Shown: positions 1 to 5,398, counted from the first letter of the stretch. The stretch: DNA of 12,509 bases from a bacterium (GCA_004562765.1 SFRL01000066.1:1-12509), one strand, 5' to 3'. Translations and numbers: made by a program. The notes: generated by a model from the letters alone, not told the origin.

Positions 1-42
1 TACCTGCACTGAACAAATATCCTTATTCATTCATAATCACCT
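1..42. repeat. Left inverted terminal repeat (perfect 42-bp core)
   Basis: Bases 1-42 are the exact reverse complement of bases 12439-12480. Inverted terminal repeats are the replication origins of linear phage genomes primed by a terminal protein, and this window encodes a protein-primed polymerase. The left copy starts at the first base of the window, while the right copy is followed by 29 more bases, so the left end is probably short by at least 29 bases. Weaker similarity continues inward to about base 114. Confidence 0.93.
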
Positions 43-43
43 A

Positions 44-75
44 TACTAAACTCCATGTTTGAAATTACTAAACTC
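44..75. repeat. Phased direct repeat inside the left terminal region
   Basis: The 10-mer TACTAAACTC occurs at 44-53 and again at 66-75, exactly 22 bp apart, about two helical turns. The opposite genome end carries the same core (as AGTTTAGT) twice, also 22 bp apart. The sequence between the two left copies differs from that between the right copies, so the repeats look selected. They may be binding sites for a replication or DNA-organising protein; that role is inferred. Confidence 0.6.
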
Positions 76-86
76 ATTCAAACGAG

Positions 87-114
87 AATGCCCGGGCTGT
101 TGCACCCGGGCATT
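87..114 (-). terminator. Outward-facing hairpin terminator after the leftward gene
   Basis: AATGCCCGGG (87-96) pairs with CCCGGGCATT (105-114), a 10-bp stem with an 8-base loop. On the minus strand it lies 2 bases past the stop codon of the leftward gene and is followed by a short, imperfect T-rich tail. A 22-base core (90-111) is repeated in inverted orientation at 12370-12391, so the element also belongs to the extended terminal repeat. It probably stops leftward transcription before the replication origin. Confidence 0.7.
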
Positions 115-116
115 TG

Positions 117-332
117 TTACTTTGTGAGATACATCCTTTGACAATACTGGGTGCTTTGCCAGCACGGGACAAGCACATAGAGCATCCCCTTGCGACTGCC
201 TCCCGCAACCATTACTGGCGCTTTATCGATGTTGGTATTTCTGGATATGTATCCTCGCTGGTATCTGAGAAATGCAACGGAGTAACCCTGTGTTTTTGCT
301 TCTTCATAGGTCTTCGGTATCATGGTTTTCAT
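117..332 (-). CDS. Leftward early protein of unknown function, 71 aa
   Basis: This is the only gene I accept on the minus strand. It begins MKTMIPKTYEEAKTQG and contains a Tyr/Arg-rich middle (RYQRGYISRNT, about residues 23-33), a Gly-rich turn (VAGGSRKG) and a C-terminal PCWQSTQYC stretch with two cysteines. No membrane segment or catalytic motif is visible. The start at 332 is supported by AGGAGG (minus strand, 346-341) 8 bases upstream, a consensus promoter at 371-399 and a hairpin just past the stop. The style recalls short conserved Bacillota phage proteins of unknown role, but I cannot name a family. Its position, divergent from the replication genes, suggests an early host-takeover or regulatory function; that is inference. 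Gene reality is well supported; function is not. Confidence 0.82.
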   Translation of the reverse strand: MKTMIPKTYEEAKTQGYSVAFLRYQRGYISRNTNIDKAPVMVAGGSRKGMLYVLVPCWQSTQYCQRMYLTK

Positions 333-370
333 TGTCTCGTCCTCCTGTCTTGTTCTTTGTTTGTACCTAT

Positions 371-399
371 ATTATACAGCTCTTAATATTGATTGTCAA
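371..399 (-). promoter_or_regulatory. Consensus sigma-A-type promoter for the leftward gene
   Basis: On the minus strand TTGACA (399-394) and TATAAT (376-371) are separated by exactly 17 bases, a perfect consensus. Transcription would start near 364, giving a roughly 30-base leader before the AGGAGG site and the start codon at 332. The -35 box is one arm of the shared dyad at 394-418. Confidence 0.85.
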
Positions 400-418
400 T
401 AGTTTTATTCTATTGACA
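394..418. promoter_or_regulatory. Dyad spanning both -35 boxes; candidate operator
   Basis: TGTCAATAG (394-402) and CTATTGACA (410-418) form a 9-bp inverted repeat with a 7-base AT-rich spacer. Each arm contains the -35 hexamer of one of two divergent promoters. A dimeric repressor bound here would block both. The ribbon-helix-helix protein at 603-812, in the rightward operon, is the obvious candidate ligand, by inference. Part of the symmetry follows from two TTGACA boxes facing apart, but three further matching bases per arm exceed that. Confidence 0.55.
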
Positions 419-441
419 TCCAATATTTTTTGAGCTATAAT
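413..441 (+). promoter_or_regulatory. Consensus sigma-A-type promoter for the early/replication operon
   Basis: TTGACA (413-418) and TATAAT (436-441) are separated by 17 bases, a perfect consensus. The expected start is near 448, leaving about 30 bases before the first gene at 478. It would drive the mini-protein, RHH protein, candidate terminal protein and polymerase. It lies back-to-back with the leftward promoter. Confidence 0.87.
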
Positions 442-477
442 AATGTAAACCGTAACCATGAGAAAAGGGGTGATTCA

Positions 478-606
478 ATGAGACGCTATAAAATCCGTTG
501 CCGCTATTGCATTTTCTATAATACAGTTAATGGATTCGGATATTGTGATATTTTCAAAATTAGAGTATCCGAAAATGATTCATGCGAAGAAAGGAGAAAA
601 CCATGA
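478..606 (+). CDS. Four-cysteine mini-protein, 42 aa, putative zinc-binding
   Basis: This short gene is first in the rightward operon. It encodes 42 residues starting MRRYKIRCRYCIFYNTVNG and ending SCEERRKP. The cysteines are C8, C11, C23 and C36, so the pattern is CX2C-X11-CX12C, as expected for a small zinc knuckle or ribbon. The -GYCDIFKI- and -VSENDSC- stretches recall short Cys-rich phage proteins seen in Bacillota phages; that resemblance is from memory. Support for translation: AGGGGTG (466-472) 5 bases upstream, location 30 bases after a perfect promoter, and a four-base ATGA overlap with the next start (603), typical of translational coupling. It may bind nucleic acid or regulate early transcription, which is inference. 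Its small size makes it easy to miss. Confidence 0.72.
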   Translation: MRRYKIRCRYCIFYNTVNGFGYCDIFKIRVSENDSCEERRKP

Positions 607-812
607 AGACTAAAACTACAATCGCATTTTCCTGCCCAGAGAATACCGCCCGAATTATTGATGAGTATTCTACCCGTCTAGGCATTTCTCGCAGCGCTTG
701 CATTACCATGATGTGCAACGCTTTCCTGATTGCAGATTCAAAGACTTTTCCTGCATTTAATATTTCCGATTTACGGGAAGAGGCTTTTGATCACGAAAGA
801 GGGTGTGAATAA
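603..812 (+). CDS. Ribbon-helix-helix (CopG/Arc-like) DNA-binding protein, 69 aa
   Basis: The protein starts MKTKTTIAFSCPENTARIID. Residues 4-10 (KTTIAFS) fit the single beta strand of an RHH fold, followed by helix 1 (about 13-25), a G-x-S turn (LGISRS, 26-31) and helix 2 (about 30-44). RHH proteins bind DNA as dimers through paired beta strands and often repress their own promoters. The chosen ATG at 603 has AAGGAG (591-596) 6 bases upstream and overlaps the previous stop as ATGA; an in-frame ATG at 582 has no comparable site and would lie inside the previous gene. The stop is directly followed by the next ATG. The acidic C-terminal tail (about 50-69) is unassigned. It is a candidate regulator of the dyad at 394-418; no phi29 p4-like regulator is recognisable in the window. 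Confidence 0.75.
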   Translation: MKTKTTIAFSCPENTARIIDEYSTRLGISRSACITMMCNAFLIADSKTFPAFNISDLREEAFDHERGCE

Positions 813-1502
813 ATGGCAATCAGATACAGATACGACCCTGAAGTCTACATCCCTGCCGCTGTCCGCTATGGCTATCTAGAATTGTCAGAAGCCCGCGCAG
901 AATACTCCCGTCTGCGCTCCGCAGCTGTGAAGCGCTTGCAGAGACTTTCTCAATCAGAAGGGCGCCTGTACAGTGCTTACAGGATGTACGGCAAAGAAGG
1001 CTTTTCCCCTCTTCCGAAGGATGCAACGCCCGCCGAGGTTGGCCGCGCTCTTGCAGATGTGTATCATTTCTTGGAGATGAAAACTTCTTCTCTGAAAGAG
1101 ATACGAACTTCTCAGAAGAAAGCGCTGGAGACTCTTAACGCTCGCGGATACACATTCCTCAATAAATCCAATATTCGGGAATTCGGCGAGTTTATGGAAT
1201 CTGCCCGGCAGCAGAAGGTTGTATCTTCTAATCGTGGTGGCTCTCCCGTTATCGTGGAGCTGTACGAAACTGCGAAAAGGCTTTCCCTTCCTCCCGAAAA
1301 AATCCAGCGCAATTTTTCCGAATGGTTGCGCAAGAAAAAACAGCTAGAGGAAATGCCAACGCCAAATCCGGGCGAGAAAACCAGCTTAGATTCTGTCAGC
1401 GCGCGCATACTTATTAGGGAAGGAAGAAAGACCCATGAATCTGGGCAAGCACCGAAAGCTCGGAAAAATCAGAAGGCCAGCAAAAAGAAGAAAGGAGGAT
1501 AA
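813..1502 (+). CDS. Candidate terminal protein (replication primer), 229 aa
   Basis: The gene ends 5 bases before the polymerase start. In phi29 the terminal protein gene also directly precedes the polymerase gene, and terminal proteins are typically about 230-270 residues, so 229 fits. Such a protein supplies a Ser, Thr or Tyr hydroxyl to which the polymerase adds the first dAMP-like nucleotide, and it stays bound to the 5' ends. The sequence is mostly helical and basic: residues 24-47 are Arg-rich, 72-110 look like long helices, 148-180 (ELYETAKRLSLP..., EWLRKKKQLEEM) form another helical pair, and 213-229 is a Lys-rich tail. The Tyr-rich start is MAIRYRYDPEVYIP. No priming residue can be identified by eye. 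ATG 813 touches the preceding TAA; GAGGGTG lies upstream. The assignment rests on position, size and charge, with some family resemblance from memory; another replication accessory is possible. Confidence 0.55.
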   Translation: MAIRYRYDPEVYIPAAVRYGYLELSEARAEYSRLRSAAVKRLQRLSQSEGRLYSAYRMYGKEGFSPLPKDATPAEVGRALADVYHFLEMKTSSLKEIRTSQKKALETLNARGYTFLNKSNIREFGEFMESARQQKVVSSNRGGSPVIVELYETAKRLSLPPEKIQRNFSEWLRKKKQLEEMPTPNPGEKTSLDSVSARILIREGRKTHESGQAPKARKNQKASKKKKGG

Positions 1503-1507
1503 TAGTT

Positions 1508-3604
1508 ATGAGCCAGATTATAACGCCAGAAGAATTCCCGATGAAGTGGTTTAAGGGGATTAAATTTCTTCCGCGCCCCGTTGGGAATCACGGTGGGCAT
1601 TATAAGATGGCTTACAAGAATATCATAACAGCATTCGATATTGAGTGCTCCACGATTGATCTTCCATCAGGGCCGCAGGCATTTATGTATGTGTGGCAAT
1701 GGCAATTTGGTACAGAATATACAGTGGTGGGCCGTACATGGGATGAACTGAAAGCCTTTATCAAAAAGCTCACAAAGGGAATGTTCAAAGAGCAAGGAAT
1801 CTGGGTAGCAGTCCATAATCTTTCCTACGAATTCCAATTCCTGCGCGGAGTTTTCCACTTTAGCGAGGAAGATGTGTTTTGCATGAAGTCGCGCAAGATA
1901 TTATCCGCGCGACTCCCCCATATCGAATTCCATTGCAGCTATATACATTCCAACATGAGCCTGAAAGCCTATTTGAAAAAGATGGGCGCCGAGCATCAGA
2001 AATTATCAGGTGTGGAATTTGATTACAAGAAAATAAGGTATCCATGGACGCCACTGGATAAAAAGGAATTGGAATATGCGGTGAATGATGTATTGGGGTT
2101 GGTGGAAGCACTGAAAATTCATATGGATGCCGAGGGGGATACGCTATACACTTTCCCACAAACTTCAACCGGATATGTGCGCCGTAGGGCGAAAGAAGCC
2201 ATGCGGAAAGTGAATTATAAATGGCTGAAAGAGCAGCTCCCCAATTATGAAGTGTATAAACTTCTTCGCGAAGCATTCAGGGGTGGAAACACACACGCGA
2301 ATAGATGGGCGGCGGGGAAAGTCCTGCACAATGTCAAGAGTGCAGATAGATCATCGAGTTATCCTGATGTCATGGTCAATCGCGAATACCCCGTTTCTGA
2401 ATTTGTGCGGGATCCTGATGAATCCTTTGATCATCTTACAAAGCTTTGCTTTGTGAATCATCGCGCCGGACTTTTCCGTCTCCGCATATGGAATATCCGC
2501 TTGCGTGATAAATACTGCCCTATCCCGTATCTATCAAAGGATAAATGCAGAAATATACGCGATGGTGATGACTGGCCCAACGTATACGACAATGGGCGCA
2601 TACTTTCAGCGGGTTATCTTGAAACAACAATGACGGACATAGATTTGAAAATCGTTCTTTCCCAGTATGATTTTGATTCCATTGAAGCATTCGACGTTTA
2701 CACAGCTCGCTATGGTCGTCTCCCTGATCCTCTGGTAAAGCTCATATGCCAGCTTTATCATGATAAAACTGCACTAAAGGGAGTGGATGGGCAAGAAATC
2801 TATTACGCTCTTTCAAAAGAAATGATTAACGCCGTGTACGGGATGACTTGTCAAGACCCTGTGAAAGATCGTATTGAATATGTAGAGGATAGCGAGGAAT
2901 TGTTCATAGAGCGCGGGGAGGAGCCTGAAAAGTTATTGGATGATTACCAGCGCCGCGCATTTCTGACATACGCATGGGGCGTATGGACTACGGCCCATGC
3001 GCGCGCAGCTTTGCAAGTTGGAATAGATTTAGCTGGCGAAGGCTGTGTATATGTAGATACTGATTCGGTGAAGTACATAGGGGAAATAGATTGGAGTGAA
3101 TTTAATAGCCGCTGCATTGATGATAGTACAAAAAATGGGGGCTTTGCAAAAGATAAAAACGGGAATATGCACTACATGGGCGTATTTGAGCAGGAGCAGG
3201 ATTATTACGAGTTCGCCACACTGGGCGCGAAGAAATATGCTTACAGGTACGAGCCGGGCGGGAAGATGCACGCCACAATCGCGGGTGTATCGAAGCATGA
3301 TATACTGAATGATGCGGGAGAAGTTATTCGTGCTGGTGGTGGTACCGAATTGGATATGAATGGGGGTTTCAGTGCGTTTCTCACCGAGGGATTCGTTTTC
3401 CGCGATGCGGGGGGAACTGAGCTAATTTATAATGATAATCCAGAATGCAAGGAAATAGAAGTGGATGGGCACAAACTGCCTATTACCTCTAATGTAGTTA
3501 TTCGTGATTCTACCTATACCCTAGGCATAACGGCAGAATATAGAGAATTACTTTTCAATATTTCCGAAGAAGATACTTGTATTTTTGACAACATTGATGT
3601 ATAA
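1508..3604 (+). CDS. Protein-primed family B DNA polymerase, 698 aa
   Basis: This enzyme replicates the linear genome from protein-primed ends. The exonuclease motifs are visible: Exo I FDIECS (D44, E46), Exo II HNLSYEFQF (103-111) and Exo III YAVND (Y190, D194). The polymerase motifs are motif A DRSSSYP (D280, Y285), motif B KEMINAVYG (K437, N441, Y444, G445), motif C YVDTDS (D517, D519) and the late KKY (575-577). RGG at 258-260 corresponds to the YxGG linker between exonuclease and polymerase domains. Insertions between motifs A and B fit the TPR1/TPR2 insertions of protein-primed enzymes, which support TP binding, processivity and strand displacement. Length exceeds the 575 of phi29 polymerase. 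In Exo II the usual metal-binding Asp is Glu (E108). AAGGAGG (1493-1499) lies 8 bases before the ATG. No frameshift is seen. Confidence 0.96.
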   Translation: MSQIITPEEFPMKWFKGIKFLPRPVGNHGGHYKMAYKNIITAFDIECSTIDLPSGPQAFMYVWQWQFGTEYTVVGRTWDELKAFIKKLTKGMFKEQGIWVAVHNLSYEFQFLRGVFHFSEEDVFCMKSRKILSARLPHIEFHCSYIHSNMSLKAYLKKMGAEHQKLSGVEFDYKKIRYPWTPLDKKELEYAVNDVLGLVEALKIHMDAEGDTLYTFPQTSTGYVRRRAKEAMRKVNYKWLKEQLPNYEVYKLLREAFRGGNTHANRWAAGKVLHNVKSADRSSSYPDVMVNREYPVSEFVRDPDESFDHLTKLCFVNHRAGLFRLRIWNIRLRDKYCPIPYLSKDKCRNIRDGDDWPNVYDNGRILSAGYLETTMTDIDLKIVLSQYDFDSIEAFDVYTARYGRLPDPLVKLICQLYHDKTALKGVDGQEIYYALSKEMINAVYGMTCQDPVKDRIEYVEDSEELFIERGEEPEKLLDDYQRRAFLTYAWGVWTTAHARAALQVGIDLAGEGCVYVDTDSVKYIGEIDWSEFNSRCIDDSTKNGGFAKDKNGNMHYMGVFEQEQDYYEFATLGAKKYAYRYEPGGKMHATIAGVSKHDILNDAGEVIRAGGGTELDMNGGFSAFLTEGFVFRDAGGTELIYNDNPECKEIEVDGHKLPITSNVVIRDSTYTLGITAEYRELLFNISEEDTCIFDNIDV

Positions 3605-3605
3605 T
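3577..3605 (+). promoter_or_regulatory. Possible promoter for the ssDNA-binding protein gene
   Basis: A perfect TATAAT (3600-3605) straddles the polymerase stop codon. At 17 bases upstream lies a weak -35, TTGTAT (3577-3582). A perfect TTGACA at 3585-3590 is only 9 bases from the -10, too close for normal use. A start near 3612 would give the next gene its own short transcript ending at the terminator at 4003-4027, which would suit a protein needed in large amounts. Confidence 0.35.
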
Positions 3606-3650
3606 ATCAGTGTAACCAAATTACCCACCAACATAAAGGAGCGAGAAAAA

Positions 3651-3998
3651 ATGAACATCCTCTACAAGCTGAACGTCGCTAACCACAAAGACCTGTATGA
3701 CCTCACGAAGTCCCCGGCTATCAAAAAGATGTCCAGCATCGAGGGCGAGACGCGCAGCATCGATTGTGCGGTCATCTATGAAGACACGAAGCACGACGGA
3801 GAGATTCAGAAGATTCTTTCCTTCCGTTGCAAGGAATCCGGTGAAATTTTCGCCACGAACTCCCCGACGTTTATTCAGGACTTCGAAGATGCCCGGGACA
3901 TGATGAAGGAATTCAACGAGGAGATTCACACTATCCGAGTTGAGGGCGGCACGTCCAGAAACGGCAGGCACTTTATCAGCTGTGTATATGTGGATTAA
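3651..3998 (+). CDS. Probable single-stranded DNA-binding protein, 115 aa
   Basis: The protein starts MNILYKLNVANHKDLYDLTK and is acidic, with alternating beta-type segments (SIDCAVIYED, QKILSFRCKESGEIFATN, HTIRVEGGTSRNGRHFISC) suggestive of an OB-like fold. It lies just downstream of the polymerase and its size is close to phi29 p5 (124 aa), which coats the displaced strand during strand-displacement replication. The GTSRNGRHFISC end resembles short phage SSB-like proteins I recall, without a firm family name. Codons are notably C- and G-ending (AAC ATC CTC TAC AAG CTG), as in the capsid gene and unlike the neighbours, suggesting high expression. ATG 3651 was chosen for AAAGGAG (3635-3641) 9 bases upstream; the frame is open back to 3585 but that would overlap the polymerase. 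A strong terminator follows. Confidence 0.6.
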   Translation: MNILYKLNVANHKDLYDLTKSPAIKKMSSIEGETRSIDCAVIYEDTKHDGEIQKILSFRCKESGEIFATNSPTFIQDFEDARDMMKEFNEEIHTIRVEGGTSRNGRHFISCVYVD

Positions 3999-4002
3999 AA
4001 CT

Positions 4003-4027
4003 AGCGGGGCTTTGGCCCCGCTTTTTT
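4003..4027 (+). terminator. Strong intrinsic terminator closing the replication block
   Basis: AGCGGGGC (4003-4010) pairs with GCCCCGCT (4015-4022) around a TTTG tetraloop, followed by an unbroken T run (4022-4027). It starts 4 bases after the SSB stop and ends 14 bases before the ATPase start, so little room remains for a new promoter. Partial read-through may set the low level of ATPase. Confidence 0.92.
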
Positions 4028-4041
4028 AGAAGGTGAAAGCT

Positions 4042-5076
4042 ATGAAAATATTTAGAGAAGACGGGTATCTTGATATGGGGGCCATTATGGCAGCGGGCTA
4101 TCCCTTTACAATCGTCTGTGGTGGACGTGGAACAGGCAAAACCTTCACGGCCTTATACGAGACGATCAAAGATAAAGTGCCTTTTATGCTTTTGCGAAGA
4201 CTGCAAACGCAAATTGATATGATCAATAAGCCGGAATTCTCCCCATTCAAGGCGCATGAGCGCGTTTTCGGATGGCATATCGGCATGGAAAAAATCAGTA
4301 AAAACAATAGTGCAATATATCAGCAGGAGGACAACGGAGACGGATATAAAAACGTGGGTTGCCCCATTGGATACACAGCAGCTTTGGCAACCATATCCAA
4401 TATGCGTGGCTTTGATGCATCGGACGTGCAGCGCGTCATATTTGATGAGTTTATACCCGAAAAGCATGAGCGGCCCATAAAAAATGAAGCGTCCGCAATC
4501 TATAATGCTTATGAGACGATAAACAGAAACAGGGAATTGAACGGCGAAAAGCCATTACAGATGGTTTTTCTTGCGAACAGTAACCGCCTTGACAATCCTC
4601 TGTTTATGGAATTGCGAATCGTAACAAGAGCAGAACGAATGCTGAAAACAAATCAGCATTTATGGACGGATGACAAGCGAGGTATAATGTTGGTGATGTT
4701 TTCCGATTCCCCCATCAGCGCGAAAAAGGAGAATACATCCCTATACAAGCTCACTGGCGGGAGTGATTATGCAGCAATGGCCCTCCGCAATGATTTTAAC
4801 ACGGAGGACACTGGATCTGTAAAGGCGCACCCCCTGAGTGAATATAACCCGGTTGTCAAGGTTGGAGAAATTACGATTTACAGGCATAAGCGCGGCGGTC
4901 AAAAAATCTATGTATCTGCGCACAAAACGGGGACCCCTCCGGAATACGGTACGGGAGAAATTGAGCTTGGGCGCTTCTGCCGTGCATATAATTGGCTCTG
5001 GCTCGATTATCTGGAAAGCCAAGTGGAGTTTGAAAGCACAATGTGTGAGCTGCTTTTTCAGAATTATTTTCGTTGA
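4042..5076 (+). CDS. DNA packaging ATPase (phi29 gp16-like), 344 aa
   Basis: This is the motor ATPase that pushes genomic DNA through the portal into the prohead. Walker A is GGRGTGKT (27-34) after a hydrophobic strand (FTIVC). Walker B is VIFDEF (132-137) with D135 and catalytic E136. The length matches phi29 gp16 (332 aa) and is well below that of tailed-phage large terminases (400-600 aa), fitting protein-capped ends that need no cutting. The C-terminal part (about 200-344) corresponds to the degenerate nuclease-like domain of gp16, although I see no complete catalytic set. ATG 4042 has GAAGGTG (about 4029-4035) upstream; an in-frame GTG at 4033 lies inside that site. phi29 gp16 needs a prohead RNA, and a pRNA-like structure lies about 220 bases downstream. 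Confidence 0.93.
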   Translation: MKIFREDGYLDMGAIMAAGYPFTIVCGGRGTGKTFTALYETIKDKVPFMLLRRLQTQIDMINKPEFSPFKAHERVFGWHIGMEKISKNNSAIYQQEDNGDGYKNVGCPIGYTAALATISNMRGFDASDVQRVIFDEFIPEKHERPIKNEASAIYNAYETINRNRELNGEKPLQMVFLANSNRLDNPLFMELRIVTRAERMLKTNQHLWTDDKRGIMLVMFSDSPISAKKENTSLYKLTGGSDYAAMALRNDFNTEDTGSVKAHPLSEYNPVVKVGEITIYRHKRGGQKIYVSAHKTGTPPEYGTGEIELGRFCRAYNWLWLDYLESQVEFESTMCELLFQNYFR

Positions 5077-5095
5077 TAACTAGGAGGTTAGAAAA

Positions 5096-5269
5096 ATGGA
5101 TTTTTTGATCTGCACAGCACTTCAGTTTATTCTTTTTGTTCCGCTTTTCATCAAATGGAAAAATGATTGCAGAGAATTGGGAAAAGATAATCTAGCTGCA
5201 CCGCTGGAAGAACGGTTCATAGCGTGGATTATTCTATGCCCGATATGGATTTTGCCATTTTTCAGTTGA
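5096..5269 (+). CDS. Two-helix membrane mini-protein, 57 aa
   Basis: This short gene starts MDFLICTALQFILFVPLFIK. Residues 3-19 and 42-56 are strongly hydrophobic (the second includes AWIILCPIWILPFF), separated by a charged loop of about 20 residues (KWKNDCRELGKDN...LEER), so a membrane hairpin is predicted. AGGAGG (5082-5087) lies 8 bases before the ATG and the gene is 19 bases past the ATPase stop, supporting translation. Possible roles are a second holin or antiholin, given the holin at 5399-5626, or a membrane anchor for replication or packaging. phi29 gp16.7 is a membrane replication organiser near gene 16, but it is longer and has one helix, so I do not claim homology. The stop codon lies inside the -35 box of the next promoter. 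Confidence 0.75.
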   Translation: MDFLICTALQFILFVPLFIKWKNDCRELGKDNLAAPLEERFIAWIILCPIWILPFFS

Positions 5270-5293
5270 CAAAAATAAATATTATGATATACT
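5266..5293 (+). promoter_or_regulatory. Promoter for the structured RNA and probably the late genes
   Basis: TTGACA (5266-5271) and TATACT (5288-5293) are 16 bases apart, and TGA at 5285-5287 gives an extended -10. The predicted start is G5300, the first base of the 5' arm of the RNA's closing helix. No terminator follows the RNA, so transcripts may continue into holin and structural genes. Confidence 0.8.
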
Positions 5294-5299
5294 TAGGTT

Positions 5300-5370
5300 G
5301 CGTGGTGGAGCACAAGACCAGCCTCGGAAAGGCGTGCGTGCGCTTGGTCGGCGCGCGAATCCATCACGCA
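5300..5370 (+). ncRNA. Packaging RNA (pRNA)-like structured RNA
   Basis: The 129-base gap between the mini-protein and holin genes is largely filled by a self-consistent fold. Helix A: GCGTGGTGGA (5300-5309) with TCCATCACGC (5360-5369), 10 bp with one G-U, extendable by T5299-A5370. Helix C: GCAC (5310-5313) with GTGC (5334-5337). A 5'-side bulge, AAGACCA (5314-5320), separates C from stem E, GCCT/AGGC (5321-5324/5330-5333), with loop CGGAA. Hairpin D: GTGCGC (5338-5343) with GCGCGC (5351-5356), loop TTGGTCG (5344-5350). Bulge GACCA (5316-5320) is complementary to loop TGGTC (5345-5349). This order of elements and the bulge-loop complementarity match phi29 pRNA, whose CE and D loops pair between molecules to form the ring on the portal that works with gp16. 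Known phi29 pRNA is longer (120-base active form). Assignment rests on fold, promoter and proximity to the ATPase, not on sequence identity. Confidence 0.72.
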
Positions 5371-5398
5371 CCATATTATGTTTATGTGGGGTGATAAA

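Noticed and set aside
114..386. 90-codon plus-strand frame over the leftward gene and its promoter
   Set aside because: It has no RBS, crosses a terminator stem and a promoter, and opposes a minus-strand gene with complete signals.
458..481. Seven-codon leader peptide (ATG 458) overlapping the next start as ATGA
   Set aside because: There is no Shine-Dalgarno site before ATG 458, and the AGGGGTG that would serve the 478 gene lies inside it. No attenuator structure was seen.
3585..3605. TTGACA plus TATAAT as one promoter
   Set aside because: Only 9 bases separate the two hexamers, too few for normal RNA polymerase. The -10 was kept only with a weaker -35 at 3577.
5300..5373. A tRNA gene: 7-bp acceptor-like stem and ACCA end
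   Set aside because: The 17 bases before the 3' acceptor arm do not form a T arm, no D arm or anticodon arm is present, and the closing helix runs on for 10 pairs. The pRNA-like fold explains the sequence better.
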